This document shows, in pieces, positions 50,647 through 59,265 of a stretch of 64,000 nt of DNA. The DNA is from Polynucleobacter sp. AP-Kaivos-20-H2 (GTDB taxonomy: Bacteria > Pseudomonadota > Gammaproteobacteria > Burkholderiales > Burkholderiaceae): NCBI RefSeq assembly GCF_018882215.1, contig NZ_JACVOX010000001.1:810637-874636 (forward strand), in the 5' to 3' direction. How positions within the stretch are numbered: the stretch's first letter is position 1; the number at the start of each line of letters is the position of its first letter. Under the pieces are notes generated by a model. It had not been told where the DNA came from. It worked only from the letters and a program-made list of their open reading frames with translations, and did not search any database. A program made the translations under genes and the position numbers.

Positions 50647-51054
50647 TTACAGGATGGCCGCAATGCCGGCCTTAGCGGTTTCAGCATCCTCGGTCGATTT
50701 AACGCCGGAAACGCCGACTGCGCCGATGGTAAAGCCATTTACATCGATATTGACCCCACCCTCCAACATGCCCGAAATATGTGGAGCAGATAAGAATGAG
50801 GTACGGCCGTTATTAATAATTTCTTCATAAACGCGACTCTCACGTTTACCCATTGCAGCTGTACGTGCTTTTTCTTGTGCAATGTATGCAGATACCGGAG
50901 CACAGCCATCACGACGAATCAAGCCCAACATATGACCGCCGTCATCACAAACGGCAATCGTTACTGCCCAATTATTTGCAGCTGCGTGTTTGTTTGCGGC
51001 GTCCAAAATCTTTTGAGCGTCAGCTTGAGTGAGGTAAGGTTTAGTTGCGGTCAT
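50647..51054 (-). CDS. GlcG/HbpS family protein (DUF336)
   Basis: A 135-residue protein with the fold of the GlcG/HbpS family (LTQADAQKILDAANKHAAAN, VAVCDDGGHMLGLIRRDG, EKARTAAMGKRESRVYEE, GGVNI-IGAVGVSG). Members are linked to glycolate use (GlcG in the glc operon) or bind haem (HbpS). No signal peptide is visible. It lies 144 bp behind the aminotransferase stop and 6 bp before rhlE, so it may be expressed with the glyoxylate module. Its exact role is unknown. Confidence 0.88.
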   Translation of the reverse strand: MTATKPYLTQADAQKILDAANKHAAANNWAVTIAVCDDGGHMLGLIRRDGCAPVSAYIAQEKARTAAMGKRESRVYEEIINNGRTSFLSAPHISGMLEGGVNIDVNGFTIGAVGVSGVKSTEDAETAKAGIAAIL

Positions 51055-51198
51055 GTTTAATCTTTCTATCTCGAATATGGTGTATTTATTTCATGCACTT
51101 CTATATAAGTACTTGAATTATAAGGGGTGTAGCCAGATTGAACCTGAGGAATCTAGCTACACCTACTCTCATTTGCCCTAAGTTGCTCTAAGTACTTC

Positions 51199-52383
51199 TT
51201 ATTTAAGGAACTCTTGGGCTGCAACGACTCCGCTGGTCTTGGGTTTGTAACCCATAGAACCTAGACTCATCTCCACCCCACTGAGGGCGGCCATCAAGCT
51301 CAATTCATTGCAATCGCCTAAATGGCCAATGCGAAATGCCTTGCCTTTGATCTTGCCTAAACCTGTTCCCAAGGAGAGGTTGAATTTCTCCAGCGCATGT
51401 TTACGCAATACATCGGCATCCATACCCTCTGGTGTTGCAATACAAGTCAACACTGGTGAGTAGCAGTCTTTATCTTGACACTGAATTTCTAGACCCCATG
51501 CATTGACTGCTTCACGACATGCAGCAGCTAAACGCTGGTGACGCGCAAAGATCGTATCCAATCCTTCGGCCATCATCATGTCCATGGCTTCATGTAAACC
51601 GTACATCAAATTGGTGCTGGGAGTCGTTGGCCAATATCCATTTTTATTAGACTCCAAGATCTCATCCCAAGCCCAATACGCTTTTTGCATTTTGTTATTT
51701 TTACTAGCCTCAATCGCACGCGGTGATAAAGCATTAAAGCCAATCCCAGGTGGCAACATCAAGCCTTTTTGTGAGCCAGAAATAGTAACATCCGCGCCCC
51801 ATTTGTCATGCTCATAATCGGCTGAACCCAAGCCAGATACACTGTCTACGAGCAATAAGGTTGGGTGCTTTAAGGAATCAATTGCTTTACGAACTGCTGC
51901 AATATTGGATGTTACGCCAGTTGAAGTTTCGTTATGCACTACGCAAACAGCTTTGATCTCATGACCAGTGTCTTTGCGCAAACGCTCTTCAATCACGGAT
52001 GCATCCACACCCCAACGCCAAGAATCTTGCCCCGCTTTACCGACCACCTCAACATCTAAGCCAAGACGCTTACCAAGTGCACGCCACAAGTTTGCAAATT
52101 GTCCAGTTTCATAGAACAACACTTTGTCACCTGGATTGAGAACGTTGACTAATGCACCTTCCCAAGCGCCGGTTCCGGATGCGGAATAAATAATGACCGG
52201 TTGCTCAGTTTTAAAAATCTTTTTAATACCTTCCAATACCTTCAGACCGAATGCACCGAACTCTGGACCACGGTGGTCGATAGTTTGATAGCTAATAGCG
52301 CGAAGTACGCGTGGAGGCACAGGACTTGGGCCAGGGATATGTAAAAAATGGCGTCCTGATGCGTGATTATCAAGTTTCAACAT
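51199..52383 (-). CDS. Serine-glyoxylate/alanine-glyoxylate-type aminotransferase
   Basis: A 394-residue class V PLP enzyme. HIPGPSPVPPRVLRAISYQ is the N-terminal signature and the PLP-lysine lies in VTISGSQKGLMLPPGIGFN. VDSVSGLGSADYEHDKW precedes it. It transfers an amino group to glyoxylate, likely from serine or alanine. The ATG at 52383 was chosen over a GTG at 52395. It is divergent from the GntR-flavoprotein pair across a region with palindromic operators. With GlcG-like protein downstream it suggests a glyoxylate-metabolising module. Confidence 0.9.
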   Translation of the reverse strand: MLKLDNHASGRHFLHIPGPSPVPPRVLRAISYQTIDHRGPEFGAFGLKVLEGIKKIFKTEQPVIIYSASGTGAWEGALVNVLNPGDKVLFYETGQFANLWRALGKRLGLDVEVVGKAGQDSWRWGVDASVIEERLRKDTGHEIKAVCVVHNETSTGVTSNIAAVRKAIDSLKHPTLLLVDSVSGLGSADYEHDKWGADVTISGSQKGLMLPPGIGFNALSPRAIEASKNNKMQKAYWAWDEILESNKNGYWPTTPSTNLMYGLHEAMDMMMAEGLDTIFARHQRLAAACREAVNAWGLEIQCQDKDCYSPVLTCIATPEGMDADVLRKHALEKFNLSLGTGLGKIKGKAFRIGHLGDCNELSLMAALSGVEMSLGSMGYKPKTSGVVAAQEFLK

Positions 52384-52461
52384 GCTTTGTCTCACTTTTA
52401 AAGTGTTTATAGGTAGTTATTTCTGCTGTTAGTGTATGACAATTTTTGGGAAATTTCCATT

Positions 52462-52564
52462 TTGTATACAATTTATTTAAAATTATCCTTTGTATAAAGC
52501 CTAAATTAAGCATTTAAAGGCTGTATTTATGCTTTAAGATGGTTTATTCTTATTTTGTATACAA
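52462..52564. promoter_or_regulatory. GntR operators TTGTATACAA between aminotransferase and gntR
   Basis: TTGTATACAA is a perfect 10-bp palindrome at 52462-52471 and again at 52555-52564, 93 bp apart. An imperfect third copy (TTGTATAAAG) is at 52490-52499. This matches the TnGTnnnACnA form bound by FadR-subfamily GntR proteins. One site flanks the aminotransferase promoter and the other the gntR promoter, so the neighbouring GntR protein likely controls both directions. Confidence 0.75.
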
Positions 52565-52599
52565 ATTAATGAGCCAAGAGCTTAACTAAAGGTTGATCC

Positions 52600-53286
52600 A
52601 TGACGGTAGTAGAACAGCCAAATTCACAAAATTTGCATGAAGCGACTTTCGAGAAGCTGAGATCCCTCTTGGTCGAGGGCAAGATTGCCCCTGGTAGCAA
52701 ATTGAATGAACGTGAATTGGCTGAGAGCCTCAACGTCTCCCGCACTCCCATTCGGGAGGCAATTCGACGTTTGGCAGCTGAGGGCCTGGTGGAGTTAATT
52801 GCTAATCGCGGTGCCATCGCCGTACAACTCAGCCTTGCAGATGTATTGAATACCTTCGATGTCATTGCAGACCTAGAAGGTTTCTCTGGGGAATTGGCAG
52901 CCAATAATATCAGCAATGCCACCCTCTCTGAATTAGAAGCCCTCCAATATGAAATGATGGCCTCTTATGCGCGCCGTGATTTATCGAGTTATTACAAACT
53001 CAATTTACGCATTCACCATCTGATTAATCAGGCAGCAAACAATCCTGTTTTATCAAAACTCTTTACCCAAGTAAATGCGCGCATTGAAGCACTACGCTTT
53101 CGCTCCAATCAAGATGGCGTTAAGTGGGAAAAGGCTGTGGAAGAACATCAAGAAATGCTTGATGCCCTTAAGGCACGAGATAGTGTCCGCATGAGAAAAA
53201 TTATGATCCAACACGTCAGAAATAAACGCGATGTCGTTGCTCAATTACTCCAATCAGAATCCCTGTCAGAAGCTGCCAAATCATGA
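52600..53286 (+). CDS. GntR family regulator (FadR/FCD subfamily)
   Basis: A 228-residue regulator. The winged helix shows EATFEKLRSLLVEGKIAPGS, KLNERELAESLNVSRTPIRE and AIRRLAAEGLVEL, and the C-terminal FCD domain carries candidate metal-binding His residues (LRIHHLINQAANNP, EEHQEMLDAL, IQHVRN). The effector is probably a 2-hydroxy or 2-oxo acid, by context. Its stop overlaps the flavoprotein start by 4 bases. Divergent aminotransferase and shared operators suggest autoregulation and control of both transcripts. Confidence 0.9.
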   Translation: MTVVEQPNSQNLHEATFEKLRSLLVEGKIAPGSKLNERELAESLNVSRTPIREAIRRLAAEGLVELIANRGAIAVQLSLADVLNTFDVIADLEGFSGELAANNISNATLSELEALQYEMMASYARRDLSSYYKLNLRIHHLINQAANNPVLSKLFTQVNARIEALRFRSNQDGVKWEKAVEEHQEMLDALKARDSVRMRKIMIQHVRNKRDVVAQLLQSESLSEAAKS

Positions 53287-56200
53287 ATAAACCCTTAGAT
53301 CTTAAAGAACTCATGGTTGATCAAGCGGCTTTAGCGGCACGTCTTCGCAAGGAGACTTCAGGTGAAGTGATGACTGATAGTGCGAGTCGCGGGCGCTATG
53401 CAACCGATGCCTCGATCTATCAAGCAATGCCTGTTGCAGTCTTTGTACCGAAAACTGCTCAAGATATTGCTAGCGCAATTCAGATAGCAGCAGAGATGGG
53501 CGTGCCGGTGCTACCACGTGGCGGTGGTACAAGTCAGTGCGGTCAAACTACTGGTGCAGCACTAGTTATTGACAACACCAAGTACTTCAGAAACGTTTTA
53601 GATCTCAACCTTGACAAAGGCTATGTTGAAGTTGAACCCGGCATTGTTCTGGACCATCTCAATGGCTCACTCAAGCAACATGGTCTTTGGTATCCAGTCG
53701 ATGTTTCTACTGCAGGACAAGCCACGATTGGTGGTATGGCCGGTAATAACTCTTGCGGTAGCCGCTCAATTGCTTACGGCAATATGGTGCATAACGTATT
53801 GGGTATTGATGCCTGGTTAGCAGATGGCAGAATTGCCAACTTCAGCGATTACGCAAGTAGCACTGGGGCTGCTAAGCAGTTAGGTGACTTTGTTAAAAAT
53901 CTAGCCACCACCCTCCAACCAGAAATCGAAGCGCACTTTCCGAAGGTATTGCGACGTGTAGCTGGCTATAACCTCGATATCTTTCATCCACAGAGTGAAT
54001 TACCTTACACAAAAGATGGCAGTGTCAATCTGGCCCACCTTCTAGTTGGTAGCGAAGGTACTCTTGGGTACTTTAAGTCCCTCAAACTCAAGCTTGCGCC
54101 TTTGCCGCAACATAAAGTATTGGGTATTGTGAACTTCGCTAGTTTCTTCAAAGCAATGGATAGCGCACAACATATTGTGAAGCTTGGCCCTACCGCTGTT
54201 GAGTTGGTTGATCGCACTATGATTGATCTAGCGCGTAGCAATCCCAGCTTTAAGAAAACGATCGAGACTGCCTTAATTGATCACGCAGCGCAGACTCCAG
54301 AAGCCATCCTGTTAGTGGAGTTTTCGGGTGAGTCTCATGCGCCATTGCTTGAGAAGCTCAAAGCTCTTCAGGAACTGATGAGTGATCTGAGTTTGCCTGG
54401 ATCTGTTGTGCCGATGCCTGATGCGTCTCTGCAAAAGAACTTATGGGAAGTGCGTAAAGCGGGCCTGAATATCATGATGAGTCTCAAGGGCGATGGTAAG
54501 CCGGTGAGCTTTATTGAAGACTGCGCCGTTCCACTAGAAAGTTTGGCCGAATATACCCAAGCCTTAACAGATGTGTTTACTAAATATGGCTCACGTGGCA
54601 CTTGGTATGCCCATGCCTCTGTGGGCACATTGCATGTCCGGCCTATTTTGGATATGCGCAGAGATGGCGCTCAGAAGATGCGTGCGGTTGCTGAAGAAGC
54701 TTCTGCCTTGGTACGTAAGTACAAAGGGGCCTATAGCGGTGAGCATGGCGATGGCCTCTGTCGTGGCGAATGGATCTCTTGGCAGTTTGGCCCCAAGATC
54801 ACTGAAGCCCTCGCAGAAATCAAATACGCTTTTGATCCCAAGGGTTTATTTAATCCCGGCAAGATCATCAATCCACCCAAGATGGATGATGCAAGCAACT
54901 TTAGATTTTCACCAAGCTATAAAGTTATTCCATTGCAACCTGCATTAGATTGGTCTGCTTGGAACGTTCAGAACGATCCCGTCACAGAGGCAACTACCGC
55001 ATCTGGCACTGGCGGTGATCCCGCCATGGGCTTAGCTAAAGCAGTGGAGATGTGCAATAACAATGGCCACTGCCGCAAGTTTGACGCTGAAGTGATGTGC
55101 CCAAGCTATCGCGTAACACGTGATGAGAAACACCTCACCCGCGGCAGAGCAAACACCTTGCGTCTAGCGCTTTCGAATCAACTTGATCTAAAAAGTGGAA
55201 CATCGCCCGAATCTTCTCCATTAGCAAGCGACGCCATAAAAGATGTGATGGAGCTGTGTGTGAGCTGTAAAGCCTGCCGTCGTGAGTGCCCTACTGGCGT
55301 GGATATGGCCAAGATGAAGATTGAGTTCTTATCTGCCTATAAGAAACGTGTTGGTTATTCATTACGAGATCTAGCAGTTGCCTATTTACCTAAATATGCC
55401 AACACGATTAGTGCCATTCCATTCTTGCCAGCCTTACTCAACTTACGCAATCACATTAAACCTATTGCAACACTTCAAGAGTGGGTCATGGGGATTTCTG
55501 CGCAAAGAAGCTTGCCGATTTGGAAGAGTACAACTTTCTGGAATCAGAAAGCGGCAAACACTTATCAATACAGCCCAGAAGAATTGACTAGTAATGCTGA
55601 TGGCAAAGGCGTTGTTCTATTGGCAGATACCTTTAACGCCTACTTTGAAGATGAGAATCTTGAAGCAGCATTAAAAGTACTGAATGCTGCTGGCTATCGT
55701 GTTCATATTCCCCATAAGAGTCAAAGCAATACCACAAAACAAACAAGTAAAAGCGGCTGCTCTAAAGAGTTTTGCTGTGGCAGAACCTATCTAGCTGCTG
55801 GTATGGTTGATAAGGCCAAGGAAACTCTTGGTGAATTGGTTGATCACCTCGCGCCCTACTCAGATAAGAACATTCCAATTATTGGTTTAGAGCCTTCTTG
55901 TCTCTTTACCTTAAAGGATGAGTCCTTAGTAATGGGTTTTGGTGATCGTGCTGTCAGTGTTTCTAAACAAGCGCAATTGCTCGAAGAGTTTTTGGCTAGC
56001 GAAGTACGAGCAGGCAAGCTCAAATTGAATCTCAAAGCAGCTGATAAGTCAGTATTGTTTCATGGTCACTGTCATCAGAAAGCATTTGCTGCAGTGACCC
56101 CTGCAATGGAATTACTCAAACTTATTCCGAATGCAGAACCTAAGCTAATTGAATCATCTTGCTGCGGTATGGCTGGTAGCTTTGGTTATGAAGCCGAGCA

Positions 56201-56366
56201 CATTGAAGTGTCTAAGCAAATGGCAGAAGCTAGTCTTTTACCTAGTATTCGGAAATCACCAGGCAGCTGGGTGGTAGCTGACGGCACTAGTTGTCGCCAT
56301 CAAATAGCCGATGGCACCCAAAGAGAAGCTGTGCATATCGCCAGAATTTTAGCGGCGCACCTATAA
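53283..56366 (+). CDS. FAD/Fe-S D-2-hydroxyacid dehydrogenase (YdiJ-like)
   Basis: A 1027-residue fusion. The N-terminal FAD_binding_4 domain has LPRGGGTSQCGQTTG and ATIGGMAGNNSCGSRS, then the FAD_oxidase_C part with YSGEHGDGLCRGEW. A ferredoxin-like region near residues 590-680 has CNNNGHC, MCPSYR and ELCVSCKACRRECPTGVD, enough Cys for two 4Fe-4S clusters. A C-terminal CCG domain has HGHCHQKAF and SSCCGMAGSFG. Length and order match E. coli YdiJ (about 1018), reported as a D-2-hydroxyglutarate dehydrogenase. D-lactate or glycolate are alternatives. It is coupled to gntR. Confidence 0.88.
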   Translation: MNKPLDLKELMVDQAALAARLRKETSGEVMTDSASRGRYATDASIYQAMPVAVFVPKTAQDIASAIQIAAEMGVPVLPRGGGTSQCGQTTGAALVIDNTKYFRNVLDLNLDKGYVEVEPGIVLDHLNGSLKQHGLWYPVDVSTAGQATIGGMAGNNSCGSRSIAYGNMVHNVLGIDAWLADGRIANFSDYASSTGAAKQLGDFVKNLATTLQPEIEAHFPKVLRRVAGYNLDIFHPQSELPYTKDGSVNLAHLLVGSEGTLGYFKSLKLKLAPLPQHKVLGIVNFASFFKAMDSAQHIVKLGPTAVELVDRTMIDLARSNPSFKKTIETALIDHAAQTPEAILLVEFSGESHAPLLEKLKALQELMSDLSLPGSVVPMPDASLQKNLWEVRKAGLNIMMSLKGDGKPVSFIEDCAVPLESLAEYTQALTDVFTKYGSRGTWYAHASVGTLHVRPILDMRRDGAQKMRAVAEEASALVRKYKGAYSGEHGDGLCRGEWISWQFGPKITEALAEIKYAFDPKGLFNPGKIINPPKMDDASNFRFSPSYKVIPLQPALDWSAWNVQNDPVTEATTASGTGGDPAMGLAKAVEMCNNNGHCRKFDAEVMCPSYRVTRDEKHLTRGRANTLRLALSNQLDLKSGTSPESSPLASDAIKDVMELCVSCKACRRECPTGVDMAKMKIEFLSAYKKRVGYSLRDLAVAYLPKYANTISAIPFLPALLNLRNHIKPIATLQEWVMGISAQRSLPIWKSTTFWNQKAANTYQYSPEELTSNADGKGVVLLADTFNAYFEDENLEAALKVLNAAGYRVHIPHKSQSNTTKQTSKSGCSKEFCCGRTYLAAGMVDKAKETLGELVDHLAPYSDKNIPIIGLEPSCLFTLKDESLVMGFGDRAVSVSKQAQLLEEFLASEVRAGKLKLNLKAADKSVLFHGHCHQKAFAAVTPAMELLKLIPNAEPKLIESSCCGMAGSFGYEAEHIEVSKQMAEASLLPSIRKSPGSWVVADGTSCRHQIADGTQREAVHIARILAAHL

Positions 56367-56398
56367 GAGCAAAAAAGGATGGGACGGCGTATTTTTAT

Positions 56399-56761
56399 TT
56401 AACGAATTACGCCGTAACCCACCATCAGCAAAGTTCCCGTCAGTAAGGCAGGAACCAATCGCTTGGTGGATTTAGAGATCATTACGCCGATAGCCAAGGA
56501 ACAAATCAGCGCTCGTATCCACAAAGGTACGGTTGCCATCAGGCCAAGTGGCATCACAATCAAGCGTATAGTTAAAGCGGCAACCATCGCATAGGTCACA
56601 GCAGCCAACCAGCGGAATATCTCGCTATCTTGGTTGATACTTTGCGATAGCAGGACGCCAATTGCGCGACAGAAGTAAGTACCCAGACAGGCGCCCACTA
56701 AAGCAATCCACAAACCCCAACCCGAGAGCGCGTTAGTCATGGTGTTGATCGTACTCATCAC
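56399..56761 (-). CDS. azlD: AzlD family transporter subunit
   Basis: A 120-residue inner-membrane protein with about four helices (WGLWIALVGACLGTYFCRAI, AVTYAMVAALTIRLIV). It overlaps azlC by 4 bases. AzlCD exports branched-chain amino acids or analogues in Bacillus and homologues elsewhere. The substrate here is unknown. Confidence 0.87.
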   Translation of the reverse strand: MMSTINTMTNALSGWGLWIALVGACLGTYFCRAIGVLLSQSINQDSEIFRWLAAVTYAMVAALTIRLIVMPLGLMATVPLWIRALICSLAIGVMISKSTKRLVPALLTGTLLMVGYGVIR

Positions 56762-57543
56762 CTAACTACTCCAGTTTTCTTGCGCAAGAACTTACGGTCA
56801 ATAAAGTAAGCAATGGTTCCGGAGACTAATCCTGCGGTTAATAGGCTGGTATCGCGATCAACTATAAAGAAGATGGGGCCAAAGATGCACCCTAAGCAAA
56901 TTGCAATGCGGTTAATCCAAGGCTTTACCTCAGTAAATGTCAGCAAGAAAAACAGGGGGTTAATAAAGACCAAACCTAGGGTCACAGCAGGTGGCACCAT
57001 TCCTGCCAGATAAAAACCCAGAATGGTTCCCGGAATAGAGATCAACCAACACAGCAATCCTAAACCAACAAAATAACTCAGGCGATGCCTCACCTCAATC
57101 GCATGAAACTCGCGCATGGAGATAGCCCATGCCGTCATCGCCAGTAGATGAACCGAAGCATACAGACTGCGATTACGATCCTTTTGATGAAACTGCGGAA
57201 AGAGTGTCACCGTCATCGTAATGAAGCGCGTAGATGTGAGCGTAACTGCTAAAGCAATAGCTACAACAGATGAGCCGGTAATGGCCATCTCGAGCAAGAC
57301 AACCTGCCCTGGTAATGCGAACATAAAGAAGGAAGTAAAGGTCGTAAACCAAACATCAAAGCCATTGGTTTTACCCATTGCTCCGAAGCCCACCATGCCA
57401 GCAAAGAGCACCATCGCAGGAGCACCTGCCGCATCCCGAATACCAGACCAAAATGCATCGCTGGGATTTTTAAAGCGCTCTGCCGCAGACTCTTCTAGCG
57501 CGATTTCGCTAGGATCAATGTAGGGCTGGTCTGCGGATGACAT
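56758..57543 (-). CDS. azlC: AzlC family branched-chain amino acid exporter
   Basis: A 261-residue inner-membrane protein with about six to seven helices. The family core is SDAFWSGIRDAAGAPAMVLF, FMFALPGQVVLLEMAITGSS and LTSTRFITMTVTLFPQF. A hydrophilic acidic head of about 30 residues precedes the first helix, a little longer than usual. With AzlD it forms a two-gene exporter. It lies 28 bp behind queG on the same strand. Confidence 0.9.
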   Translation of the reverse strand: MSSADQPYIDPSEIALEESAAERFKNPSDAFWSGIRDAAGAPAMVLFAGMVGFGAMGKTNGFDVWFTTFTSFFMFALPGQVVLLEMAITGSSVVAIALAVTLTSTRFITMTVTLFPQFHQKDRNRSLYASVHLLAMTAWAISMREFHAIEVRHRLSYFVGLGLLCWLISIPGTILGFYLAGMVPPAVTLGLVFINPLFFLLTFTEVKPWINRIAICLGCIFGPIFFIVDRDTSLLTAGLVSGTIAYFIDRKFLRKKTGVVR

Positions 57544-57570
57544 GACTTAATTGTAATCTTTGCAGGACTT

Positions 57571-58665
57571 CTAAGCCTTTAGGGCCCATTCAATATGCTC
57601 AGCTACTAGAGGATCAGCTTGGGCAAGTACCTCACTTAAAGCTGTGCGTATAGCTGACTTATCGCTATCTGCTACAGCGGAACTTGCCAGCGCATTACCC
57701 ATTGCTACAGCCAGATTGCGACGCCAGCGGCTATAACCAATTCTGCGAATGGCACTGCCTTCATGGCGTTGCTCAAACTCAGCCTCAGTCCAGGACCACA
57801 GGTGTAAAAGTGATGCCCGCCCCAAACCATGACGTCTTGCAAAGTCTGGTAACTCTGTGCGTTTGGCAAATTTATTCCAAGGACAAATCAGCTGGCAATC
57901 ATCGCAACCATAGACGCGATTACCCATGGCGCTTCTAAATTCAACTGGTATCGCTTCAGGATTTTCAATGGTGAGATAAGAAATACATCTGCGTGCGTCT
58001 AATTGATATGGCGCAGTAATGGCTTGAGTAGGACAAATATCAATACAGGAGGTGCAGGTACCGCAATGCTCTTCAATCTCTGGATCCAATGGAAGTGGTA
58101 CATTTACCAAGATCTCACCCAAGAAAAATGTTGAGCCAGATTCTCGATTCAGTAACAGTGTGTGTTTGCCACGCCAACCTAAACCCGCCTTACGTGCCAA
58201 CTCTACTTCCATCAGCGGCGCTGAATCTGTAAATACGCGATAGCCCAACTTCCCTATCCGTTCTTCAATGAGTTGGGCAAATTCTTGCAAGCGATTTCGG
58301 AGTACCTTGTGATAATCGCGCCCTCTGGCGTACATGGAGACCACTGCCTGAGTGGGATCTTCTAGCCTTTGCCACTCAGCATCGAAATCAGTTTCGGGTG
58401 GGAGGTAGTTCATGGATACACAAATGACGCGCACTGTACCGGGAACCAATAGCTCAGGATGAGAGCGTAATTCGGCATGGCGCTCCATGTACTCCATGTG
58501 GCCATGACGTCCCTCAGCCAGCCATTCCTGCAAACGTTCTGTTGCAGGCCCTAAATGGGTGTCGGTAATGCGTAAGCCATCAAGCCCCAAGGACGCAGCC
58601 TGCTCCCCAAGCCAGTCACGTAGATTGGACCCATCTAAAGGTTGAGGACTAGTAGATAAAGGCAT
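57571..58665 (-). CDS. queG: Epoxyqueuosine reductase
   Basis: A 364-residue cobalamin and Fe-S enzyme performing the last step of queuosine synthesis on tRNA. Two 4Fe-4S clusters are shown by HCGTCTSCIDICPTQAI and YGCDDCQLICPWN. GWRGKHTLLLNRESGSTFFLG and YHKVLRNRLQEFAQ are family marks, and HEAT-like helices follow at the end. It needs cobalamin, which fits the riboswitch-controlled btuB in this window. The start at 58665 is 44 bp from the divergent tsaE. Confidence 0.93.
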   Translation of the reverse strand: MPLSTSPQPLDGSNLRDWLGEQAASLGLDGLRITDTHLGPATERLQEWLAEGRHGHMEYMERHAELRSHPELLVPGTVRVICVSMNYLPPETDFDAEWQRLEDPTQAVVSMYARGRDYHKVLRNRLQEFAQLIEERIGKLGYRVFTDSAPLMEVELARKAGLGWRGKHTLLLNRESGSTFFLGEILVNVPLPLDPEIEEHCGTCTSCIDICPTQAITAPYQLDARRCISYLTIENPEAIPVEFRSAMGNRVYGCDDCQLICPWNKFAKRTELPDFARRHGLGRASLLHLWSWTEAEFEQRHEGSAIRRIGYSRWRRNLAVAMGNALASSAVADSDKSAIRTALSEVLAQADPLVAEHIEWALKA

Positions 58666-58708
58666 ATGGAATACAGAATGTAGCGCAATAATTGAATAAA
58701 CTAGGGGA

Positions 58709-59248
58709 ATGGCTCAAACACAGGCAACCTCGGCAATTCCGCTCACTGCAATAGAACTCTATTGTAGGCAGGAAGCCGATACCGCTTCTCTTGCCAAGCA
58801 ACTGGCAGCCAGTTTTGAGCACTTTCTGATAAAGCAGCCTAGTTCACACCTAAACATCGCCTTAGAGGGTGATCTTGGCGCAGGCAAAACAACCTTTGCG
58901 AGATACCTTATACAGGCACTGGGTCATGAGGGCAAAGTAAAGAGTCCTACTTACACTTTGTGCGAACCCTATCCACTCACTTTAAAAGATCAAGCAATCA
59001 CGGTTCACCACTTTGATTTGTATCGCATGCGTGACCCCCTGGAATGGCAAGAGGCGGGATTTGCAGAGCATTTTGATGTTCCGGGTATTTGCTTAATGGA
59101 GTGGCCAGAAAAAGCCGAGGGCACTTTACCTGCATTTGATATTCAGATTCTGTTATCTGTAGGCGCAGATGAGAATGAGCGCTCGATCACTATTAATGCC
59201 TTATCTATTCAAGGTAAAGCTGTAGTCGATGATATTCACATCCCTTAG
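58709..59248 (+). CDS. tsaE: tRNA threonylcarbamoyladenosine biosynthesis ATPase TsaE
   Basis: A 179-residue P-loop protein, a little longer than E. coli TsaE (153). Walker A is LEGDLGAGKTTFARYLIQAL, followed by VKSPTYTLCEPYPL and HHFDLYRMRDPLEW, and ICLMEWPEKAEG as Walker B. It powers the TsaBD complex that makes t6A37 in ANN-reading tRNAs. A 30-residue N-terminal extension precedes the family start. It is followed by amiC, the same order as tsaE-amiB in E. coli. Confidence 0.94.
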   Translation: MAQTQATSAIPLTAIELYCRQEADTASLAKQLAASFEHFLIKQPSSHLNIALEGDLGAGKTTFARYLIQALGHEGKVKSPTYTLCEPYPLTLKDQAITVHHFDLYRMRDPLEWQEAGFAEHFDVPGICLMEWPEKAEGTLPAFDIQILLSVGADENERSITINALSIQGKAVVDDIHIP

Positions 59249-59265
59249 TAATGACTAAATAGTGA

